A stretch of DNA of 63,257 bases from Bacillota bacterium (GTDB lineage: Bacteria; Bacillota; Desulfotomaculia; Desulfotomaculales; VENG01). Location: assembly GCA_009711705.1 (NCBI GenBank), contig VENG01000010.1, forward strand, positions 1-63,257. The letters are read 5' to 3'. The first letter of the stretch is position 1, and each line of letters starts with the position of its first letter. The notes under the pieces were generated by a model. It saw nothing but the letters and a program-made list of their open reading frames with translations, did no database searches and was not told where the DNA came from. Below, one piece after another: positions 35,633 through 45,423 of this stretch. Made by a program: the position numbers and the translations under genes.

Positions 35633-35650
35633 TGATTGACCATTCAGTCA
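35633..35650. promoter_or_regulatory. FadR-like operator 2
   Basis: TGATTGACCATTCAGTCA agrees at about 15 of 18 places with the Bacillus FadR consensus TGAATGAMTANTCATTCA. It overlaps the expected transcription start of fadN, so binding should repress. The likely binder is the TetR protein encoded at 41575. Confidence 0.75.
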
Positions 35651-35715
35651 TAAAAGTTAACTAACTACGTTACTTAACTACCTATTTAATATATGAGTAA
35701 AGGAGGAGTCGCCAT

Positions 35716-38139
35716 ATGAAGCGCAGCATTGATAAAGCTGCCGTACTCGGGGCAGGGGTAATGGGTGCCGCCATCGCCGCACACCTGGCTAACGTGGGAA
35801 TCCCTACCTATCTCCTGGACATAGTGCCCGGAGAACTAACACCTGAGGAGGAGAAAAAGGGATTAACACTGGAAAACCCACAAGTACGCAACAAACTGGC
35901 CGTCAATGCAAAGAAGCAGCTGGTTAAGACCAAGCCCGCACCTTTTTATGTGTCTGAAAATGCAGATTTACTCACACCCGGGAACTTTGAAGACCACATG
36001 GATTACCTGGGAGAATGTGATCTAATCATTGAAGTTGTAGTGGAAAGACTGGATATCAAGCAAAAACTGTTTAAGCAGGTGGAAAACCACCGCAAGCCGG
36101 GCAGCATTGTTGCTTCCAATACATCCGGTTTATCGATCAATGCCATGTGCGAGGGACTCACCCCAGATTTTAAGCAACACTTCCTGGGGGCACATTTTTT
36201 TAACCCGCCCCGTTACATGCGATTACTGGAGATTATTCCGGCTGAAGAAACTCTTCCTGAAGTAATTGACTATATGTACCGTTTCGGTGAGCAAGTTTTG
36301 GGTAAAGGAATTGTGGTCTGTAAAGATACCCCCAACTTTGTGGCTAACCGGATAGGTGTGTACGGCATGTGCGCTACCATTAATTCCATGGCGGCCTATG
36401 GTTTATCCGTGGAAGAAGTAGACGCCCTTACCGGGAGGGTAATGTGCAGGCCCAAGAGTGCCTCCTTCCGTACCCTGGACATGGTGGGGCTGGACGTACT
36501 GGTCCATGTAGCCCACAATGTCTATGAAGCAGCTACAGATTCCCAGGAAAAAGAAGTGTTTAAAACTCCTACCTTCCTACAAAAGATGTTGGACAACAAG
36601 TGGCTGGGAGATAAAACGAAACAGGGCTTTTACAAAAAGGTAAAGACGGAAAAGGGTAAAGAAATATTGGCCCTTGATTATAACACTATGGAATACCGCC
36701 CAAGACAAAAACCTCAATTTGCCTCGCTGCAGGCAGCAAAACAGGCGGGAAAGCCGGTAAGACAGATGCAGGCACTGCTGGGTGGAAAAGATAAAGGTGC
36801 TCAATTTGCCTGGGATGTGCTCAGTAAAACCATTGTCTACGCCGCTCATTTGCTGGGTGAAATTGCGGATGATATACAATCTATCGACGATGCCATGAAA
36901 TGGGGCTTTAATTGGGATTTAGGTCCCTTTGAAATCTGGGACTCGCTGGGAGTTAAAAATGTAGCTGACCGCTTACGGGCGCAAGGGACGACAGTACCAA
37001 AGGCTGTAGAAGATCTCCTTGCTGACGGCCGCAGCAATTTCTATGAAAAAGAAGAAGGTATTAGGCATGTATTTAAGCCTGAAAGCAAAGGAACGGTTGA
37101 AGAACGGATTCCTGAAGGTGCCATATTCCTTTCTCCCCTAAAAGAACAGGGTAAAGTAATCAAGAAAAATTCAGGTGCCAGCCTGATTGATATTGGTAAC
37201 GAAGTACTTTGCTTGGAATTCCACAGTAAAGCCAACTCTATCGGCGACGATATCGTAAGCATGATTAATTATGCAGTAAAAGAAGTAGAAAAGAATTGGG
37301 CAGGATTAGTCATCGGCAACTACGGTACTCATTTTTCAGTTGGTGCCAACCTTTTCCTGATACTCATGGAAGCAGAAGATGATGAATGGGACGAAGTTGA
37401 AATAATGATTGATGAGTTCCAAAAGGCTAATATGAGACTTAAATACTGCAAAAAACCAGTTGTTGCCGCTCCCCACGGTATGGCAGTGGGCGGCGGCTGC
37501 GAGGTCTGCCTCCATTCTCACCGGATTAATGCCTGTGGTGAAACTTACATGGGCCTGGTAGAAGTAGGCGTGGGACTTATACCCGGCGGTGGAGGCACCA
37601 AGGAGTTGGCCCTAAGGGCCCAGGAATTAGAGACTCCCTCCAGCCTGGTTAAAATTGGCGGAACTAATACTGTACAGCCCATGATCAATCGGGCCTTTGA
37701 AAATATAGCCATGGCCAAGGTGGCCACCAGCGGCCCCGAGGCCATTAAATTTGGTTTGATGAGACAGCTTGACCGTATCACCACGAACAGGGACCTGGTA
37801 ATAGGTGATGCCAAAAGATTCGTTTTAGAATTAGCAGCCCAAAATTTCACTCCGCCTAAGCCTACAACATTTAAAGCACCGGGCAAAGCAGGTTATGCTG
37901 CCATAGAGCTGGGAGTTCAAACCATGCTGTGGGGTAAACAGATAAGCAAACACGATGCACTAATCGCAAAAAAACTGGCTTATATTATCACCGGCGGTGG
38001 TGTAACTCCGGGTACAGCGATAACGGAGCAGGATCTTTTAGATCTGGAAAAAGAAACATTTATGAGCCTTTTGGGCGAGCCAAAGACTCTTGATCGCATA
38101 AAACACATGCTTAAAACCAATAAGCCGTTAAGGAATTAA
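35716..38139 (+). CDS. fadN: 3-hydroxyacyl-CoA dehydrogenase / enoyl-CoA hydratase FadN
   Basis: 807-aa bifunctional beta-oxidation enzyme. The N-terminal part (~1-300) is the NAD-dependent 3-hydroxyacyl-CoA dehydrogenase ([45 protein letters not shown]). A second dehydrogenase C-terminal-type region follows (~370-440). The C-terminal part (~480-700) is crotonase-like ([41 protein letters not shown]). Domain order and the operon order fadN-fadA-fadE match Bacillus. ATG at 35716 after AAAGGAGG. Two FadR-like sites in front imply induction by long-chain acyl-CoA. Confidence 0.93.
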   Translation: MKRSIDKAAVLGAGVMGAAIAAHLANVGIPTYLLDIVPGELTPEEEKKGLTLENPQVRNKLAVNAKKQLVKTKPAPFYVSENADLLTPGNFEDHMDYLGECDLIIEVVVERLDIKQKLFKQVENHRKPGSIVASNTSGLSINAMCEGLTPDFKQHFLGAHFFNPPRYMRLLEIIPAEETLPEVIDYMYRFGEQVLGKGIVVCKDTPNFVANRIGVYGMCATINSMAAYGLSVEEVDALTGRVMCRPKSASFRTLDMVGLDVLVHVAHNVYEAATDSQEKEVFKTPTFLQKMLDNKWLGDKTKQGFYKKVKTEKGKEILALDYNTMEYRPRQKPQFASLQAAKQAGKPVRQMQALLGGKDKGAQFAWDVLSKTIVYAAHLLGEIADDIQSIDDAMKWGFNWDLGPFEIWDSLGVKNVADRLRAQGTTVPKAVEDLLADGRSNFYEKEEGIRHVFKPESKGTVEERIPEGAIFLSPLKEQGKVIKKNSGASLIDIGNEVLCLEFHSKANSIGDDIVSMINYAVKEVEKNWAGLVIGNYGTHFSVGANLFLILMEAEDDEWDEVEIMIDEFQKANMRLKYCKKPVVAAPHGMAVGGGCEVCLHSHRINACGETYMGLVEVGVGLIPGGGGTKELALRAQELETPSSLVKIGGTNTVQPMINRAFENIAMAKVATSGPEAIKFGLMRQLDRITTNRDLVIGDAKRFVLELAAQNFTPPKPTTFKAPGKAGYAAIELGVQTMLWGKQISKHDALIAKKLAYIITGGGVTPGTAITEQDLLDLEKETFMSLLGEPKTLDRIKHMLKTNKPLRN

Positions 38140-38155
38140 GGGGGGCCTAAGAATA

Positions 38156-39331
38156 ATGCGTGAAGCTGTAATTGTTAGCGCCGTACGTACAGCAGTAGGA
38201 AAAGCGCCAAAAGGTAAGCTCAGAAAAACACGGCCGGAATACATGGCCAGCACAGTGGTCAAAGAAATATTGGCTAGAACACCGGGCCTTGACCCCACTG
38301 AAATAGATGACTTTATTCTGGGTTGCTCCTTCCCCGAAGCAGAGCAGGGAATGAATGTGGGACGGATGGTGGCCTTAAAGGCCGGCCTTCCCAATACCGT
38401 CCCCGGGGTAACCGTAAACAGGTTTTGTTCTTCCGGGCTGGAAGCCATCGCCATAGGGGCCACCCGCATCATGGCCGGTTTTGCCGATGTATACCTGTCC
38501 GGTGGGGTTGAAAGTATGAGCCTTGTACCCATGGGCGGTAACAATCTGCTGCCTGATCCCGACTTAATGGAAAGCATTCCCGAGTCTTACATGGGTATGG
38601 GTTATACAGCTGAAAATGTAGCTGAGCAGTACGGCATTTCCCGGCAGGAACAGGATGAGTTTGCCGTAAAGAGTCACCAAAAGGCTGCAGCAGCCATCAC
38701 TGAAGGAAAGTTCAAAGAAGAGATTGTACCTCTGGAAATAGTGAATTCCTATCGCCAAAAAGGTAAGTTAGTTGAAGACAAATCTACCTTCGATATTGAT
38801 GAAGGAGTTCGTTCCGGCACTACAATGGAGATACTGGGAAAATTGCGCCCTGCATTTAAAGCCGGGGGCAGCGTTACAGCCGGGAATTCGTCCCAGACCA
38901 GCGACGGGGCATCTGCAGTGGTTATCATGAGCAGGGAGAAAGCTGAATCGTTAGGGCTTAAGCCCCTAGCCGTATTCAGATCATATGCAGTAGGAGGGTG
39001 TCCACCCGAGGTTATGGGCATTGGCCCAACGGTGGCTATTCCCAAGGCTCTTAAACTGGCGGGCATCAACAAGGACCAGGTGGATGTGTTTGAACTTAAC
39101 GAAGCCTTTGCCTCGCAGGCCTTGGCCTCTATTAAGGAACTGGGACTAGATGAATCCAAGGTAAACTTTAACGGCGGGGCCATCGCCCTGGGCCACCCCC
39201 TTGGTTGCACCGGCTCCAAACTTACCACCACCTGCTTACACGAAATGAAGCGGCAACAAGCCCGTTACGGGGTAGTAAGCATGTGCATAGGCGGCGGCAT
39301 GGGCGCCGCAGCTGTATTCGAGAGAGTTTAA
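38156..39331 (+). CDS. fadA: Acetyl-CoA C-acyltransferase (3-ketoacyl-CoA thiolase)
   Basis: 391 aa, the last step of each beta-oxidation cycle. Acyl-cysteine in [14 protein letters not shown] (~88), catalytic histidine in [17 protein letters not shown] (~350), second cysteine in [12 protein letters not shown] (~377-388). ATG at 38156 follows GGGGGG, 16 bases after fadN, so co-transcribed. A 424-base gap with repeats separates it from fadE. Confidence 0.95.
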   Translation: MREAVIVSAVRTAVGKAPKGKLRKTRPEYMASTVVKEILARTPGLDPTEIDDFILGCSFPEAEQGMNVGRMVALKAGLPNTVPGVTVNRFCSSGLEAIAIGATRIMAGFADVYLSGGVESMSLVPMGGNNLLPDPDLMESIPESYMGMGYTAENVAEQYGISRQEQDEFAVKSHQKAAAAITEGKFKEEIVPLEIVNSYRQKGKLVEDKSTFDIDEGVRSGTTMEILGKLRPAFKAGGSVTAGNSSQTSDGASAVVIMSREKAESLGLKPLAVFRSYAVGGCPPEVMGIGPTVAIPKALKLAGINKDQVDVFELNEAFASQALASIKELGLDESKVNFNGGAIALGHPLGCTGSKLTTTCLHEMKRQQARYGVVSMCIGGGMGAAAVFERV

Positions 39332-39339
39332 AACAGGGG

Positions 39340-39725
39340 GAAAAAGCAAAAAATGTTTTGACGGGATACGCGGGGTTAAAAGCTTTGCATGATATGCTTT
39401 GGGGCCAACCAATTTGTGACAGGATTTACAGGAGTAATAGGATAAGTAATAAAGCTTATCTGGCAATGGAATTTCCCTTTAAAAATAGATTTTTAGTGTA
39501 TTTATAAATAAAACACTAGATAGGTTTGCAATAACAAAATATCTCATATAATATAAGTCATTGTTTTTTCATTTTGCTTCAATTAATAACGCTTTTTTAA
39601 AACCATGAATTATATACACTCTCAAAGTAATGATCCTGCTCAAAAAAAATCCTGCAAATCCTGTCAGAAAACGACCCCAAAGGAATACCCCAAATGTTTT
39701 CCAAAGAGGAATACCTAAGATGTTT
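39340..39725. repeat. Fragmentary repeat DNA between fadA and fadE
   Basis: Pieces of the ACAGGATT family: TTTTGACGGGATACGCGGGGTTAA near 39355, GACAGGATTTACAGGAG near 39418, and in reverse AATCCTGCAAATCCTGTCAG near 39653, with the CCCCAAAGGAATACCCC stretch also seen near 45.4 kb. No gene; no clear promoter or terminator, so fadE may be read through. Confidence 0.6.
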
Positions 39726-39764
39726 TTATATCAACTAACCAACTATTAACTGGAGGTGTTAATA

Positions 39765-41519
39765 ATGCAAAAAGGCGGCATGTTTTTGCTGGAAGAAATT
39801 GAACCGGAAAGTATCTTTACGCCTGAGGATTTTTCCGATGAGCATAAAATGGTGGCCGACACGGTGGCCGATTTTGCGCATAATGAACTGAAACCGCAGC
39901 TGGACGAACTGGACGCACAAAAAGAAGGTCTTGCCCGCTCCTTAATGGAAAAAGCCGGGGAGCTGGGGTTATTATCCGCTGATGTCCCCGAGGAATACGA
40001 CGGCACCGACATGGGAAAGGTAGCTTCCGCCCTGATTGCCGAAAATATTGTTGCCGGCGGCTCTTTCTCGGTAACCCACGGCGCGCATACCGGGATTGGC
40101 ACATTGCCCATTGTTATGTTCGGAACCGAAGAGCAAAAGAAAAAGTACCTGCCCGGCCTGGCTAACGGTGACCTGGTAGCAGCTTATGCACTCACCGAGC
40201 CCAATGCCGGCTCTGACGCCCTGGGTGCTAAAACTAAAGCAGCATTATCCGGAGACGGTAAATACTACATCTTAAACGGGGAAAAAATATTTATCAGTAA
40301 CGCCAGTTTTGCCGATGTATTTATTACTTACGCCAAAATTGACGGAGACAAATTTACCGCGTTTATAGTTGACCGTGATACACCTGGATTTTCCATAGGC
40401 CAGGAAGAAAAGAAACTGGGCATCAAAGGTTCTTCTACCTGCCCCTTGGTATTCGAAGATGCTAAAGTCCCGGTGGAAAATGTCCTGGGTGAAGTAGGTA
40501 AAGGACACGTTATCGCTTTTAACGTGCTCAATATTGGACGGTATAAGTTGGGTGCAGGTACAGTGGGGTCATCCAAGCTGGCACTAGGGGAAGCGGCCAA
40601 ATATGCCCTTGAGCGCTCACAATTCGGCATTCCCATTGCCAAATTTGGTATGATTCAACACAAACTGGCCCAAATGGCAATCAAAATCTATGCCTCCGAA
40701 AGTCTTTTATATAGAATGGTGGGGGAAATTGAAGAGGCATTGGAAGACAAAAAGGAAGGCAGCGAGATAGGTAAGTCCATTGAAGAATATGCCATTGAGT
40801 GTTCCATAGCAAAAGTACACGGTTCAGAGACATTGGATTATTGTGTAGACGAAGCATTGCAAATTCACGGTGGTTATGGCTTTACTCAAGAATATCCCGT
40901 AGAAAGGTTTTACCGTGACAGCCGCATTAACAGGATTTTTGAAGGTACTAATGAAGTTAACCGCCTGATCATTCCCGCCACCTTACTCCGCCGCGGCATG
41001 AAGGGACAACTGCCGTTAATGCAGGCTGCGCAAAACCTACAAGAAGAACTAACCGGCCTTAGGGCCAAGATGCCCTCCGGGGATGAAGATCCCATGGAAA
41101 TTGAATTTGACATGCTGCACCGGGCCAAGAAACTTTTCCTCCTGATCGGTGGCACCGCAGCGCAAAAATATAATCAAAAATTGGCCAAGGAGCAAGAACT
41201 GATACAGATTCTCGCTGATATGGCCATAGAAGTTTATACCATGGAAAGTGCTCTTTTACGAGCACGGAAGGCCGGCAACAACAATGACCATAATGCCGAG
41301 TTTAAAATTCAGCTGGCCACTGCCTATGTATATAACGCCTTCCCCCAGTTTGAAGTTTGGGCTAAGGAAGCCCTGGCTTACATGTATGAGCCTGGTGATA
41401 TGTTGCGCACAAACTCCAGCATTGCCAAGCGCTTGGGTAAGTATTACCCGGCCAATGTAATCTCTTTACGTAAATCAATTGCCGCTCGGGTATTGGAAGA
41501 AGGGAAATACGTGGTATAA
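39765..41519 (+). CDS. fadE: Acyl-CoA dehydrogenase FadE
   Basis: About 584 aa flavoprotein for the first beta-oxidation step. Middle and C-terminal acyl-CoA dehydrogenase domains: AYALTEPNAGSDALG (~143), YILNGEKIFISNA, IKGSSTCPLVFEDAKVPVENVLG, the FAD-binding QIHGGYGFTQEYPVERFYRDSR, and the catalytic glutamate in RIFEGTNEVNRL (~395). A ~180-residue C-terminal helical extension is typical of the Bacillus FadE/YusJ group. Start: ATG at 39765 six bases after GGAGGTG. Electron acceptor genes (EtfAB) are not in the window. Confidence 0.93.
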   Translation: MQKGGMFLLEEIEPESIFTPEDFSDEHKMVADTVADFAHNELKPQLDELDAQKEGLARSLMEKAGELGLLSADVPEEYDGTDMGKVASALIAENIVAGGSFSVTHGAHTGIGTLPIVMFGTEEQKKKYLPGLANGDLVAAYALTEPNAGSDALGAKTKAALSGDGKYYILNGEKIFISNASFADVFITYAKIDGDKFTAFIVDRDTPGFSIGQEEKKLGIKGSSTCPLVFEDAKVPVENVLGEVGKGHVIAFNVLNIGRYKLGAGTVGSSKLALGEAAKYALERSQFGIPIAKFGMIQHKLAQMAIKIYASESLLYRMVGEIEEALEDKKEGSEIGKSIEEYAIECSIAKVHGSETLDYCVDEALQIHGGYGFTQEYPVERFYRDSRINRIFEGTNEVNRLIIPATLLRRGMKGQLPLMQAAQNLQEELTGLRAKMPSGDEDPMEIEFDMLHRAKKLFLLIGGTAAQKYNQKLAKEQELIQILADMAIEVYTMESALLRARKAGNNNDHNAEFKIQLATAYVYNAFPQFEVWAKEALAYMYEPGDMLRTNSSIAKRLGKYYPANVISLRKSIAARVLEEGKYVV

Positions 41520-41574
41520 TTAAGCTACACTATTATATTGCATATTTTTCATACCAAAGGAGTTGGCACCACCA

Positions 41575-42186
41575 TTGGCCAAACGAACAGGCGACAAGTA
41601 CAGAAATATTATTGAGGCTGCCGTAAAAGTTATAGCAGAGAATGGTTATCACAACTCACAGGTTTCTAAAATTGCCAAAGAGGCAGGGGTAGCGGACGGT
41701 ACCATTTACTTATACTTCAGAAACAAGGAAGATGTACTGGTATCCTTGTTTAAGGTCAAGATGGGGGAGTTTACCTCTTTGGCCCAAAAGGAACTGGATG
41801 CTATTCAAAACCCTTTTGCAAAACTGGCCAAGCTCATTGGCATGCATCTGACACGCCTGGAAAACGATCGGCACCTGGCCCTTGTATTGCAAATTCAACT
41901 TCGTCAATCTGACGCATCCATTAGAAATGCCATCGCTGAACCGCTGAAAGATTACTCAAGGTTAATTGAAGGTATGGTGTCCCATGGACAAAATGAAGGT
42001 TCATTTAGAAACGATATAGGCCTCAAATTGGCCAGGCAAATCCTTTTTGGGGCCATTGACGAAGTAGCTACTTCCTGGGTTCTTTCCAGCAAAAACTACA
42101 GCCTGTCGGCCCAGATTGAACCTATATACAGAGTTCTGGCAAAAGCCCTATCCAATGACGGCAGGCACCCGGACTATCCTTTTTAA
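41575..42186 (+). CDS. fadR: TetR-family fatty-acid repressor FadR
   Basis: About 203 aa. N-terminal TetR helix-turn-helix with AAVKVIAENGYHNSQVSKIAKEAGVADGTIYLYFRNKEDVLVSLF (~14-58), very close to Bacillus FadR (YsiA), and a helical acyl-CoA-binding domain after it. Expected to repress fadN-fadA-fadE at the TGAATGA-type sites upstream of fadN until long-chain acyl-CoA binds. Start: TTG at 41575 (protein start AKRTGDKY) after AAAGGAG; an earlier TTG at 41563 touches that site. Last gene of the fad region, closed by the terminator at 42196. Confidence 0.9.
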   Translation: MAKRTGDKYRNIIEAAVKVIAENGYHNSQVSKIAKEAGVADGTIYLYFRNKEDVLVSLFKVKMGEFTSLAQKELDAIQNPFAKLAKLIGMHLTRLENDRHLALVLQIQLRQSDASIRNAIAEPLKDYSRLIEGMVSHGQNEGSFRNDIGLKLARQILFGAIDEVATSWVLSSKNYSLSAQIEPIYRVLAKALSNDGRHPDYPF

Positions 42187-42195
42187 AAAAGTACT

Positions 42196-42233
42196 GAAAA
42201 GCGCGCTAAGGGAACTGATTTAGCGCGCTTTTC
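42196..42233. terminator. Bidirectional terminator with conserved loop (family copy 4)
   Basis: Exact reverse complement, over 38 bases, of the terminator at 4384-4421. It lies between the converging fadR and cwlD genes and can serve both. Confidence 0.85.
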
Positions 42234-42242
42234 TTGTAATAC

Positions 42243-43052
42243 TTAAGGTGCCTCAACGTGAGCAGGTGGGGTGGAAAAAACTTTAACGGCATTGTCTTCG
42301 TTAATCGGTCCCGCAGAGGCATCAGGATGTTCACTGCTATACTTTACTATACCCGCGTAAATAGCGTAAGCCACTTTACTCTGATAAGCCGGATCTTTTA
42401 GCAGTTTACCCTCTTTAGGATTGGTGATGAATCCTATCTCCACTATCGTTGCCGGCATTTTAGCCTCTCTTAGTATATAGTAATCAACCTCTTTAGCCTT
42501 GCGGTGATTATTTCCAAGTACTCTAATCAGCTCTGCCTGGATTGTTTCTGCTAAAATTTTACTCTCCTTCGCACCAGGTTGGGCAAATACTTGTGCTCCA
42601 TGCTCCCCCGGGCCTGACCGGAAACTATTAACGTGGATGCTTATAAACAGTTGGGCATTACGACTATTGGCCGTTTTTATGCGCGCATTGAGGTCTTCTC
42701 TCTTCCATGATAAAAACTTTTTTCCTCCGGGGTTAGTAAGTTCAGTGTCAGTTTCCCTGGTAGGGATAACCACCGCTCCCGCTTGTGCTAATATGGTGCT
42801 TAATTTTCTGGATACCCCCAGTGTAATTTCTTTCTCTATGATATCTCCCTCCACTACGCCCGGGTCCTTACCCCCGTGGCCGGCATCCACAACAATTACT
42901 TTATTTGCCACCGACCAGGACATTGTCTCCACATTTCTGTTTTCCAAACGCGAAGAAATAAATATCATTATAAATACAGCAGCACACAAAAAAAAGATCG
43001 CTTTAAACAGAAACTTCACATCTATTTTAAACGTGCGCATAAATAAAGACAT
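42243..43052 (-). CDS. cwlD: N-acetylmuramoyl-L-alanine amidase CwlD
   Basis: 269 aa. An N-terminal membrane anchor (~14-33, FLFKAIFFLCAAVFIMIFI) is followed by an Amidase_3 zinc domain: VVDAGHGGKDPG (zinc His), EKEI (zinc Glu), LFISIHVNSF (zinc His), and the catalytic glutamate in ATIVEIGFITNPKEG. CwlD makes muramic-delta-lactam in the spore cortex together with PdaA, so the organism should form endospores. Located behind rplM-rpsI as in many Firmicutes. ATG at 43052 after GGGGG. Confidence 0.9.
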   Translation of the reverse strand: MSLFMRTFKIDVKFLFKAIFFLCAAVFIMIFISSRLENRNVETMSWSVANKVIVVDAGHGGKDPGVVEGDIIEKEITLGVSRKLSTILAQAGAVVIPTRETDTELTNPGGKKFLSWKREDLNARIKTANSRNAQLFISIHVNSFRSGPGEHGAQVFAQPGAKESKILAETIQAELIRVLGNNHRKAKEVDYYILREAKMPATIVEIGFITNPKEGKLLKDPAYQSKVAYAIYAGIVKYSSEHPDASAGPINEDNAVKVFSTPPAHVEAP

Positions 43053-43161
43053 AAAAATTACCCCCTTTGCCGGCTTTTGACCATAATAAATATTATGCCG
43101 GGGGGGAGCATTTCATCATAGAAAGTTTATTCTAATATACGATAAACAAAGCCCTCAAATA

Positions 43162-43192
43162 AAAAAAAAGGAGGAACTTGCCTCCTTTTTTT
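43162..43192 (-). terminator. Terminator of rplM-rpsI
   Basis: AAAAAAGGAGG/CCTCCTTTTTT hairpin (loop of six bases) begins at the rpsI stop codon. The U run follows on the minus strand. Confidence 0.85.
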
Positions 43193-43583
43193 AACGCTTT
43201 GAAAATTGTGGTGCCTTGCGGGCCTTTTTCAAACCGTACTTTCTGCGTTCCTTCATTCTTGGATCTCTGGTAAGAAAACCGGCCTTTTTCAACGAAGGCC
43301 GCATATTAGGGTCGGCTTCTACAAGAGCTCTGGCAATACCTAACAAAACAGCTCCGGCCTGCCCGCTCTTTCCACCGCCTATAACTGTAGCCTTAACGTC
43401 AAAACGTTCTGCCGCACCAACTGCTACCAGCGGCTGGCGCACTGTAACCTCAAGAGTTCTACGACCGAAATATGCATCGGCTGATTTATTATTAACTGTC
43501 ACTTTACCTTCGCCGGGAACCAGATAAACCCTTGCAACAGCATCTTTCCTGCGTCCCGTGCCATAAAATTGAACTTGGGCCAC
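43191..43583 (-). CDS. rpsI: Ribosomal protein S9
   Basis: 130 aa, small-subunit protein. It ends in the classic basic tail [12 protein letters not shown] that reaches the P-site tRNA. N-terminal [18 protein letters not shown] and central [19 protein letters not shown] fit the family. GTG start at 43583 after AAGGAGG, 14 bases after rplM. Confidence 0.97.
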   Translation of the reverse strand: MAQVQFYGTGRRKDAVARVYLVPGEGKVTVNNKSADAYFGRRTLEVTVRQPLVAVGAAERFDVKATVIGGGKSGQAGAVLLGIARALVEADPNMRPSLKKAGFLTRDPRMKERRKYGLKKARKAPQFSKR

Positions 43584-43597
43584 TTAGCAATACCTCC

Positions 43598-44026
43598 TTA
43601 CGCTTCCCATACTTCAGGTTGTTGAGCCTGATGTGGATGTTCAGAACCGCGATAAATCTTTAATTTCTTGGCCAGGCTATCACCGAGCCGATTATGAGGA
43701 AGCATCCCCTCAACAGCCTTACGTACTGCCTGCTCAGGGTTCTTCTCCATTAATGTCTTGTAATCCATAGATTTAATTCCGCCGGGAAAGCCGCTATGTC
43801 TGTACATGTGCTTTTGCTGTAATTTATTTCCTGTAAGGCGAACTTTATCTGCATTAATAATAACTACAAAATCACCGACATCGACATGCGGTGTAAATTG
43901 AGGCTTGTGTTTGCCCCGCAGAATGCTGGCAACTTGAGTAGCTAAACGTCCAAGTACTTTGTCACTGGCATCGATAACGTACCATTTACGCTCTACTTCT
44001 GCGGACTTTGCCATGTATGTTTTCAT
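43598..44026 (-). CDS. rplM: Ribosomal protein L13
   Basis: 142 aa, an early-assembling large-subunit protein. Marks: [46 protein letters not shown], and [30 protein letters not shown]. First gene of the rplM-rpsI pair; a leader hairpin at 44062-44095 probably serves autoregulation. Confidence 0.97.
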   Translation of the reverse strand: MKTYMAKSAEVERKWYVIDASDKVLGRLATQVASILRGKHKPQFTPHVDVGDFVVIINADKVRLTGNKLQQKHMYRHSGFPGGIKSMDYKTLMEKNPEQAVRKAVEGMLPHNRLGDSLAKKLKIYRGSEHPHQAQQPEVWEA

Positions 44027-44061
44027 ATTTTAATTTTCCCTCCCATTACGCACGTGCTGCA

Positions 44062-44095
44062 GTGATTACGGTTGGGGGCTCAACAACGTAATCAC
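44062..44095 (-). promoter_or_regulatory. Candidate L13 leader hairpin
   Basis: GTGATTACG (44062-44070) pairs with 44087-44095, extended by GTTG/CAAC inside after a 2-base bulge. It stands about 36 bases before rplM, where Firmicutes carry the L13-binding autoregulatory leader. The match to the known leader was not tested. Confidence 0.5.
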
Positions 44096-44173
44096 CCACT
44101 TAAACATTTTATTACATGGGTTTTCCAGTGTCAAGAAACCATTTCAAAAAAGCGTGCTCCATTAGCTTTTTAA

Positions 44174-44944
44174 TCAACTTTCCGCGCTTTTTTGAAGTGG
44201 ATTGTAGTAAACCTTCTCCAGGAAAAGACCCCTGCCCGGTACTGTTGGTCCGGCAGCTATCCGGTCCCGTGCAGCAATAGTATCGCTCATGGTTGCAGGA
44301 GAGCGCTTGCCCTGACCGATCTCTAACAGTGTGCCCGTTATAATGCGGACCATGTTGTATAAGAAGCCGTCACCGGAAAGAGAGAAGTAAATGACATTTG
44401 ATTCCCGGTAGACCGAGGTCTGAAAAATGGTGCGGACAGTGTTCCTCACCGGAGAATTTGCAGCTTGAAAAGTTTTAAAGTCGTGAGTCCCTTCCAGGAG
44501 TGCGGCTGCCTTTCCCATGGCCCCGGTATCCAGGAAAGATGGCATATAATGACTGTAACGGTTTTCAAAAGGTGAGGGTATGTTATGGTTATAGACGCGA
44601 TAAAGGTAAGTTTTTCCCTGAGCCGAAAAACGTGCGTGAAAATCTGGTGCAACATCTTCTGCTTTTACCGCTGCTATATCGTTAGGCAAAACACCGTTTA
44701 AAGCCAAGGCCAGTCTTTCCGTGGGTACAGGCCAATTTGTGCAGTCAAAATTTACGACCTGCCCCCGGGCATGGACTCCCGAATCTGTGCGCCCCGCACC
44801 ATACACCTGTATGTAGCTGCCTGCCATTTTGGACAGTGCTGCTTCCAGTACTTCCTGTATGGTGGGAAGCCCGGTTCCCCGCTGTTCCTGAAAACCATAG
44901 TAGTCCGTACCATCATAGGCAACGGTTAATTTGATATTCCGCAC
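44174..44944 (-). CDS. truA: tRNA pseudouridine(38-40) synthase TruA
   Basis: 256 aa. Catalytic aspartate in YGAGRTDSGVHARGQVVNF (~50-68). N-terminal LTVAYDGTDYYGFQEQ and FSLSGDGFLYNMVRIITGTLLEIGQG are family marks. It isomerises uridines at positions 38-40 of tRNA anticodon arms. Start: GTG at 44944 after GGGGGTG. Its usual place is between the ECF transporter genes and rplM, but here a ~460-bp repeat block separates it from ecfT. Confidence 0.95.
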   Translation of the reverse strand: MRNIKLTVAYDGTDYYGFQEQRGTGLPTIQEVLEAALSKMAGSYIQVYGAGRTDSGVHARGQVVNFDCTNWPVPTERLALALNGVLPNDIAAVKAEDVAPDFHARFSAQGKTYLYRVYNHNIPSPFENRYSHYMPSFLDTGAMGKAAALLEGTHDFKTFQAANSPVRNTVRTIFQTSVYRESNVIYFSLSGDGFLYNMVRIITGTLLEIGQGKRSPATMSDTIAARDRIAAGPTVPGRGLFLEKVYYNPLQKSAES

Positions 44945-44959
44945 CTGGCCCACCCCCAA

Positions 44960-45423
44960 CAGTGCTAAACCTTTTTTCGACGGGATTTAAAAGCTTGGGG
45001 TATTTCTTTTGGGTCTTTTCTTTTGACGGGATTGACGGGATTCTCGGGATAGAAATTAAAACAAAGAGAAAGAAAAGGCAAACACATTAGACAGGATTAC
45101 AGGATTCGCAGGATGCTTTAGGGTAGTGCATTGGGGTCTTAAAAAACATTTTCAAATTATTTGTTTTAATATTTTGGACTGGTCCATAGCTCTGTTTAGG
45201 TGATAAAGACTTTCGATTGTATTTTTGTTTTTTTTTAACAATCCTGTTGATCCTGTCTAAAAAAATTGTTTACCCCAAAGCCTCACATGCAAAGCCTTTT
45301 ACCCCGCTTATCCCGTTAAAACTCACATGAACCATATACATAAATTAGAATGAAAATTTATTTTCGTAAAAAAAATAACCCCCAAGGAATACCCTAAAAT
45401 GTTTTTCCCGTCCCCAAAAGGTT
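44960..45423. repeat. Composite intergenic repeat, copy 3
   Basis: Holds TTGACGGGATTGACGGGATT units near 45030, a block that is inverted at 30750-30808, then about 290 bp nearly the same as 31064-31357, including TTTTGGACTGGTCC and the CTCACATGAACC core (45318-45355). No gene. It sits in the ecfT-truA spacing, which is normally short. Confidence 0.85.
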
